From: Pseudomonas laurylsulfatiphila
Lineage (GTDB): Bacteria > Pseudomonadota > Gammaproteobacteria > Pseudomonadales > Pseudomonadaceae
Direction: 5' to 3'
Length of the DNA: 43,362 nt
Assembly (NCBI RefSeq): GCF_002934665.1
Contig: NZ_NIRS01000011.1
Span: 1-43,362 of the forward strand
The position numbers and the translations under genes are program-made. A model generated the notes under the pieces. The model worked only from the letters and a program-made list of their open reading frames with translations. It was not told where the DNA came from and did not search any database. This document shows, in pieces, positions 41,974-43,362 of this stretch (the first letter of the stretch is position 1; each line of letters begins with the position of its first letter).

Positions 41974-42453
41974 ATGTTTTTCTTGAAGATGCTCTTGTGG
42001 GGGCTTGGGGCCGTTGGTGTTTTGTCTATCCTGATTGCATCCATTACCTCAGCAATGAAGACTAAGAGCGAGGATGGTACGTCTTCATTTTTGATGATGG
42101 TGTTTATGATAGTGGTCGTCTGTCCTCTTTATATTTATATCATGCCGGAGGATTCCGATGCTTCGAAGCCAAAGGTGTATGCTGCCGCTAAGGTCGAGGT
42201 TGATCCTCTGCTTGAGGCCCGTCGAGAAAGAGCTAGGGAAATTGATCGGGAGAACAGGCGCATGGAAGAGTATGCCGACAGCGAGCATAAGAAACTTTCA
42301 GCAAAGTCTACTAAGGTTGCAGTGAATCCTTCCTCTGTTAATGGAATGGCTGAGTACCGTTACTATCTGAAGAGCGGGAAGATTGTTTCTTGCTTGCGAG
42401 GTTTTGATGGTGAGGTTTTGGCGTTCAACTGTACTAAGTATAGCTTTGACTGA
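41974..42453 (+). CDS. Small membrane protein, unknown (island)
   Basis: A 159-residue protein. Seen: two membrane helices (about residues 5-25 and 39-57), then a charged helical region (VDPLLEARRERAREIDRENR, RMEEYADSEHKKL) and a C-terminal small beta unit with two Cys (YRYYLKSGKIVSCLRGFDGE, LAFNCTKYSFD). ATG 41974 has AGGAG five bases upstream. Low-GC codons differ from the core genes. The C-terminus resembles short secreted or immunity-type domains, but I cannot name a family. Confidence 0.78.
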   Translation: MFFLKMLLWGLGAVGVLSILIASITSAMKTKSEDGTSSFLMMVFMIVVVCPLYIYIMPEDSDASKPKVYAAAKVEVDPLLEARRERAREIDRENRRMEEYADSEHKKLSAKSTKVAVNPSSVNGMAEYRYYLKSGKIVSCLRGFDGEVLAFNCTKYSFD

Positions 42454-42722
42454 TGGTGGTTTAGCTATCCTATGGCATCAGTGTGGACTTAAAGCCACCC
42501 CCGGAAAGCTAATCCCTTCAGAGCAACGGTTCAGCTTTGGTTATATCAATTGCATTCCTGCGGGCTGAGGCATATGGCACAGCCTCAAACCGCCTGTTAC
42601 ATGCGTAAGCGCCCCCTCTATACCCAAAGGGTCAATCGTCGTGTCAGCGGCCCTCTGAGAGCCTTCTAGAGGGTTCTGGCCTGCCCCGCTAGGGCTGCGA
42701 AAGCTGCAGCTCTATAGTCGAG
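42454..42722. other. Non-coding stretch between two island genes
   Basis: No convincing gene. GAGGC-N10-GCCTC at about 42562-42581 could be a weak hairpin for ending the 41974 gene, without a T run. A 31-codon ORF at 42572 is too short to support. Confidence 0.35.
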
Positions 42723-43199
42723 CTAAGTGGCAAGCCAAGTTCTCATAGACTCATAGAGTTCTCTGCCTGCGTTGGTCGCTGATCGGCTCGCATAGTCCGG
42801 GTTGGATTGCAGGCAGTGGGCGGTAAAGTCGAACTCTTTGATGCTGTAGGTGGCCCAGGCTCCCGGAGTTTGAAGCTCACTCACTACAATGGCTTTATTG
42901 TCTCCACGCTGGCGATAGCCTTTTATCGGGCGGGCCAGTTTCAAGTTTTGTTTCGGAGCCAATAGCTCTTGGATGGTTTGAATAGAAAGGGCAACCGGGA
43001 TGCGAGCGATGCCATGAATGTGGAAACCATGGTTTTCTTCGCTGACACTGCAGAGAAACTCTGTGATAAAGGCGAGGTCCCTGATCCCTAAAGTTCTGAT
43101 GAGAGCTGAGAGGTAGTCTGTAGGTCCTTTTTTAGCTGACAAGGCAGCATCTGCCACTTCGTGTCCGAGCCGGAATGTAAACGCTTGTGCGTCAGGCAT
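42723..43199 (-). CDS. Small protein with HxH and YxxK motifs, HUH-endonuclease-like (tentative)
   Basis: A 158-residue protein. Seen: NHGFHIHGIARIP with His at 57, 60 and 62; then, about 55 residues on, WATYSIKEF with Tyr 118 and Lys 121. HUH rolling-circle endonucleases carry a His-hydrophobic-His metal site followed by a catalytic YxxK; order and spacing here agree. No helicase or other domain follows, and the protein is shorter than most Rep proteins. A second, broken copy lies at 40880-41383 and keeps both motifs, which supports their importance. A different role, such as plasmid- or phage-satellite replication or a toxin-like nuclease, is possible. Its ATG lies 45 bases from the end of an IS21-like element. 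Confidence 0.6.
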   Translation of the reverse strand: MPDAQAFTFRLGHEVADAALSAKKGPTDYLSALIRTLGIRDLAFITEFLCSVSEENHGFHIHGIARIPVALSIQTIQELLAPKQNLKLARPIKGYRQRGDNKAIVVSELQTPGAWATYSIKEFDFTAHCLQSNPDYASRSATNAGRELYESMRTWLAT

Positions 43200-43244
43200 T
43201 AGTGCGAATCCTAGAAAGCTGAAAGCTTGCTTTGTTGTTGCCGC

Positions 43245-43362
43245 TGACCGAAAACTGACCCAGTAATGGCTGTTCTGCCGACTGAAAACTGACCCAGGTG
43301 TTCAACTGCTTCTGCTCACTTTTCGAGCAGGAGAACACAGGGTGATCAGCATGGAAATGTTG
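43245..43362 (+). mobile_element. Left end of an IS21-family insertion sequence
   Basis: TGACCGAAAACTGACCCAG at 43245-43263 and the near-copy GACTGAAAACTGACCCAG at 43280-43297 are the terminal and subterminal repeats expected of IS21-type elements (multiple terminal binding sites). An istA-like start follows 45 bases later. The element continues past the right edge. Confidence 0.75.
43342..43362 (+). CDS. istA: IstA-like transposase, first seven codons (runs off right edge)
   Basis: GTG 43342 preceded by AGGAG at 43329-43333 encodes VISMEML, the usual opening of IS21-family IstA transposases found in Pseudomonas. Only 21 bases are visible, so the call rests on this opening together with the terminal repeats just upstream. 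An IstB helper gene would be expected downstream. Confidence 0.6.

Noticed and set aside
41784..42065. 93-codon plus-strand ORF from TTG
   Set aside because: It overlaps the better-supported 41974 gene by 92 bases and has an odd Trp/Cys-rich composition; the ATT frame one base earlier looks more like a protein.
42572..42667. 31-codon basic ORF
   Set aside because: Too short, no ribosome site, no homologue recognised.
1..43362. CRISPR array
   Set aside because: The only regular repeats are the 318/324-bp coding repeats of lapA and the dispersed REP elements; no short repeat-spacer pattern was seen.

Overview
The window looks like the chromosome of a Pseudomonas of the fluorescens/putida lineage. 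The evidence is the divergent lapA / lapEBC biofilm-adhesin locus, the GC-rich and GC3-biased coding, NodT-type efflux operons, and several copies of the Pseudomonas REP palindrome (core GCGAGCAGGCTCGCTCCCAC) arranged as inverted pairs (REPINs). All assignments come from reading the sequence; no database search was run.

Region 1 (1-10795) is the Lap system. A very large LapA-type adhesin on the minus strand runs off the left edge; its retention module, LapG-type TAAG site and about 15 tandem repeats of 106/108 residues are visible. The divergent lapE, lapB and lapC encode the type I secretion machine that exports it. Region 2 (10796-15880) is a sulfonate/sulfate-ester-like uptake operon (TauD-family dioxygenase, binding protein, ATPase, permease), followed by a LysR regulator. 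Region 3 (15881-20268) is an MFS-HlyD-NodT tripartite pump whose outer-membrane lipoprotein gene has a REPIN inside its signal-peptide coding region. Region 4 (20269-24330) holds a GT39-like glycosyltransferase, an nfeD-like/slipin pair, a YbaK-type deacylase and a DUF2789 gene.

Region 5 (24331-30822) starts with a toxin-antitoxin locus: the antitoxin is intact, but the RelE toxin carries both a 1-base deletion and a stop. Next is a five-gene MarR-FUSC-DUF1656-HlyD-NodT operon in which all four junctions overlap (NTGA), then a small inner-membrane protein gene. Region 6 (30823-36680) carries a DUF945 protein, a Rieske/FAD reductase, a PEBP-like protein, a small acidic protein and three small envelope proteins.

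Region 7 (36955 to the right edge) looks like a genomic island. It begins exactly at an orphan tRNA 3' end next to a terminator, and its genes are AT-richer and mostly unfamiliar. They include a three-TM membrane protein; a tightly overlapping minus-strand operon encoding a TIGR04255-family protein, an HTH protein and a QGD/SHSC protein; a C-protein-like XRE regulator; a small membrane protein; and two related small proteins with HxH and YxxK motifs reminiscent of HUH endonucleases. One of these two is interrupted by a single stop codon. The window ends in the left end of an IS21-family element with the start of istA. The three-gene TIGR04255 cassette and the HxH/YxxK pair are the best candidates for undescribed biology.
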